Shown here: one piece after another, positions 20,081-22,274 of the stretch
Position numbering within the stretch: position 1 is the first letter of the stretch
How the letters are laid out: each line of letters begins with the position of its first letter
Origin: Silene noctiflora
Lineage: Eukaryota; Streptophyta; Magnoliopsida; Caryophyllales; Caryophyllaceae
Direction of reading: 5' to 3'
DNA: 22,274 nucleotides
Assembly (NCBI GenBank): GCA_009801015.1
Contig: VHZZ01000011.1
Span: 93,801 to 116,074, forward strand
The notes under the pieces: model-generated
What the model saw: the letters and a program-made list of their open reading frames with translations, nothing else
Databases searched by the model: none
What the model was told of the DNA's origin: nothing
Made by a program: the position numbers and the translations under genes

Positions 20081-20420
20081 ATAAAATCGCTTTTATTTGT
20101 GAATTGTGTCACTGTAAGCAATTATTTTGGGTCAAATAAATGAGTGCAAAAAAGAGTATAATAGTGACAATTTACAAGTAAGAGGAATTCTAAAATTAGG
20201 TTGTTTTGCACATAATTTTAAACATTTTGAGTAAATCACACATTTAAAAATGTTAGGGAATTTATTTGACTTAGCTTTAAAAGTTCAGGACAATTTACTA
20301 TTTTTTCCGTTAATTAACATATACATTCCGAAAAAAAACGGTATAAAGGTTTATAAAAAATAGGAAGACATAACCATTTTCTGGTTAAATCACTAAATAT
20401 AACCATAATGTACAACCACT
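20081..20420. other. AT-rich intergenic DNA, nothing recognised
   Basis: This stretch has no ORF with homology and no repeat ends, and lies between two transposable elements. Confidence 0.55.
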
Positions 20421-20948
20421 TAGGGTAGAGCAAAAAATCCGATTATCCAAACTAATCTGATATCCGATCTGTATTTGATTCGAATTTTTGGATATCTGAT
20501 CCGAAAGTTAAGTTTGGGTTGGATATTCGATCCGAATTTTTTGGTTTTGGTTTGGATATGGATATTAGAATGAAAACATTTGGATATCAGATCTGATCCA
20601 AAACTATAGTTTTCTAGTATAATTTTGTAAAAATACAGTTTTATCTGATACAAAAACTTAATTAAAATTTAAAATATTAGAGAAACATCTAAATGTTACT
20701 TAAATTTTATGTCAAGAACATTGGATTAAGAATACTAAAATAATCATCATGTAAGACGATGATTATGATCGTATTTCATACTTAATTTAAAGTAAATTCC
20801 AAAATATGGGTATCCGATGATATCTGCATCCGATCCGATTATTTTGGATATCCGAACATTGAATATCCGAAACATTTGGTTTAGATACGAATATCTGACT
20901 TTAGCAGTTTTTAATATGGATATCCGATCCGATCCGTGCTCTGCCCTA
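20421..20948. mobile_element. TIR element with GGATATCCGATCC-type repetitive interior
   Basis: The left end TAGGGTAGAGC is inverted at the right as GCTCTGCCCTA (10 of 11 bases). Near both ends are many degenerate copies of GGATATCCGATCCGA, itself partly palindromic; the centre (about 20640-20800) is plain AT-rich DNA. It has no coding capacity, and the target duplication is unclear. It resembles a widespread dicot non-autonomous element. Confidence 0.55.
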
Positions 20949-21675
20949 GAACCAGTGTTACTGCTTATAGTAACTTGTTTTTAATAGTGGTCAAATTTAG
21001 TTATAAAATAACTATAAAATCTCGTTTTTTTTTTTGCTTCAGATCAAAATGACCCGTTCAACTGAATAACATAAGTTTGAACGCAAATGTTGCAATTTTT
21101 TAATAAAATGTAACCATTTAATGACAAAATGTTATAACTAAAATTGTCACTTTTTACCCTGAAAATAAGGTGAAAAATAATGGTAATATGTTATCAGAAA
21201 ATAACAACATTTTATTGTAAAATGACAATATATTATCCGTTTTATTTCAGACGGAAAACAGCTCATCCGAAGCAAAGTTTGAATACATTTCCCAATGTGG
21301 TAAATGCCAACACCTGGCTTAAGCATCTGAACAATTCCTAACACTTTATTTATTGAGATTTTCATTCTTGTGAAGCACTACACTAAAATGGTCTTGAAAT
21401 CTCCAACATTTGTCCCATTTTAGCTTAGCACAAAGCACCTCCTACTTTATTTTTTTTCTTTTAAAAATACTGCACCTACACTTAATTTTTATACAGTAAT
21501 TTATTCACATCATACTGTAAGAAAAGTTACAAAGTTACAGTGAAAGGTTAAATCAATGTAGTTGTTGAAGACTTGAATGAAGTTGATTGAATTCAACATG
21601 CTATTTTCAAACAAACTGAACTTCATCAAATACATCTTGAAATAGACTTGCAACTTTGACATTTTTTACCAATAA
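20949..21675. other. AT-rich intergenic DNA, nothing recognised
   Basis: This stretch has no supported gene. Short open frames occur but show no family resemblance. Confidence 0.55.
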
Positions 21676-21684
21676 TTATCTCTT

Positions 21685-21871
21685 GGGCAATTCTGATTTG
21701 TGACGGAAGGTATCCGTCACTTTGAGAAGACGGATACCAAATTGTGAGACAAAAGACCCATGAGAGGAGAGAGGAAAGCAAGTGGAGGGGTGCCCCCACC
21801 TTTTGCTTTATTCGTTTTGTGAGTGGCATTACCCGTCACAAATACCGACCCGTCACAAGGGAGACGCTTTG
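21685..21871 (+). mobile_element. Mutator-type MITE, family II, copy 2
   Basis: This 187-bp element starts GGGCAATTCTGATTTGTGACGG and ends AAGGGAGACGCTTTG. It is flanked by perfect 9-bp duplications TTATCTCTT at 21676-21684 and 21872-21880. It is the inverted counterpart of 11809-11995, with the same length and a shared interior (CATGAGAGGAGAGAGGAAAG; TTCGTTTTGTGAGTGGCATT). Confidence 0.9.
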
Positions 21872-21939
21872 TTATCTCTTATTAATCATACATAAATCCT
21901 GATTTTGATCCTTATCATCATTGGATGACCTTAAACAAC

Positions 21940-22145
21940 CGGTAGACTTGACAAACGGGTTAAGCAGGCTAAGTTCGAGATCATTTCGGGTCGAATCGGG
22001 TCATTTCGGATTCGAGTCATTTTCGGGTCAGCTATTGTCAAGTTATACAAGGATAATAGTCAGTTTCCAACAATATGATGTACTGGTCAATTCTTGTTCG
22101 GAACTAGTTCAGTTCTTGAGTTCGGGTATCGGGTCGGATTATTCA
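21940..22145 (+). repeat. low-complexity CGGGTCATTTCGGGTC-type repeat
   Basis: Degenerate repeats of TTCGGGTC, AATCGGGTCATTTCGG and TTCGAGTCATTTTCGGGTCA, a simple-sequence type common in dicots. The open frame through it is a by-product of composition. Confidence 0.55.
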
Positions 22146-22171
22146 GGTTAGGTCAATTAGTGATGTACTAG

Positions 22172-22274
22172 CAGGGGCAGACCCACCTAGTAGCAAGGGG
22201 TGGCGTCCGCTACCCCAAACTTAAAAAAATCGGTTAAGCGTACGAATTTTTGCTACCCTAAATATTTCTAAATA
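22172..22274 (+). mobile_element. possible transposon end, cut by the window edge
   Basis: CAGGGGCAGACCCACC followed by GCAAGGGGTGGCGTCCGCTACCCC resembles the CAGGGGCGGA- end of common plant DNA transposons. Only about 100 bp is visible, so no second end or target duplication can be checked. Confidence 0.3.

Overview
This is nuclear DNA from a flowering plant. It has GT-AG introns, AT-rich intergenic DNA full of small transposons, and plant-specific gene families. The Rubisco activase sequence is of higher-plant type and aligned well with the spinach protein as I remember it. A core eudicot, possibly in Caryophyllales, is my best guess, but that rests on remembered similarity and not on a search. 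Three ambiguous bases (14986, 14993, 15034) suggest draft or clone sequence.

Layout. (1) 1-7685, + strand: the 3' part of a Pumilio/PUF RNA-binding protein gene. Eight exons can be joined in frame into 762 codons, carrying a complete eight-repeat PUM domain with canonical RNA-contact triads; the 5' exon(s) lie left of the window. Its introns hold a degenerate ~60-bp repeat array, an ~80-bp tandem duplication, a Stowaway-like MITE and a short tRNA-derived SINE with a 17-bp target duplication. (2) 8437-10300, - strand, convergent with the first gene: a complete seven-exon Rubisco activase gene encoding a 444-residue short (beta-type) enzyme. A frameshifted, truncated relic of the redox-sensing alpha C-terminal exon is still visible. 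TATA and G-box elements lie upstream, with a MITE 36 bp beyond the G-box. (3) 10597-15500: a transposon-rich stretch with MITEs flanked by 9-bp duplications, a Cassandra-like LTR fragment carrying a 5S rRNA-derived segment, and a 736-bp Mutator-type element with a GC-rich interior that may be a captured gene fragment. (4) 16330-17295, - strand: an intronless AT-hook (AHL) nuclear protein gene close to the AHL15/AHL19 group. (5) 17300-22274: gene-poor DNA with more MITEs, two TIR elements with repetitive interiors, and GGGTC-rich low-complexity sequence.

The three genes belong to unrelated pathways: post-transcriptional mRNA control, chloroplast CO2 fixation, and chromatin/developmental regulation. 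I see no operon-like or cluster logic. The unusual content is in the mobile elements and in the decayed alpha exon. I found no convincing new multi-gene system.
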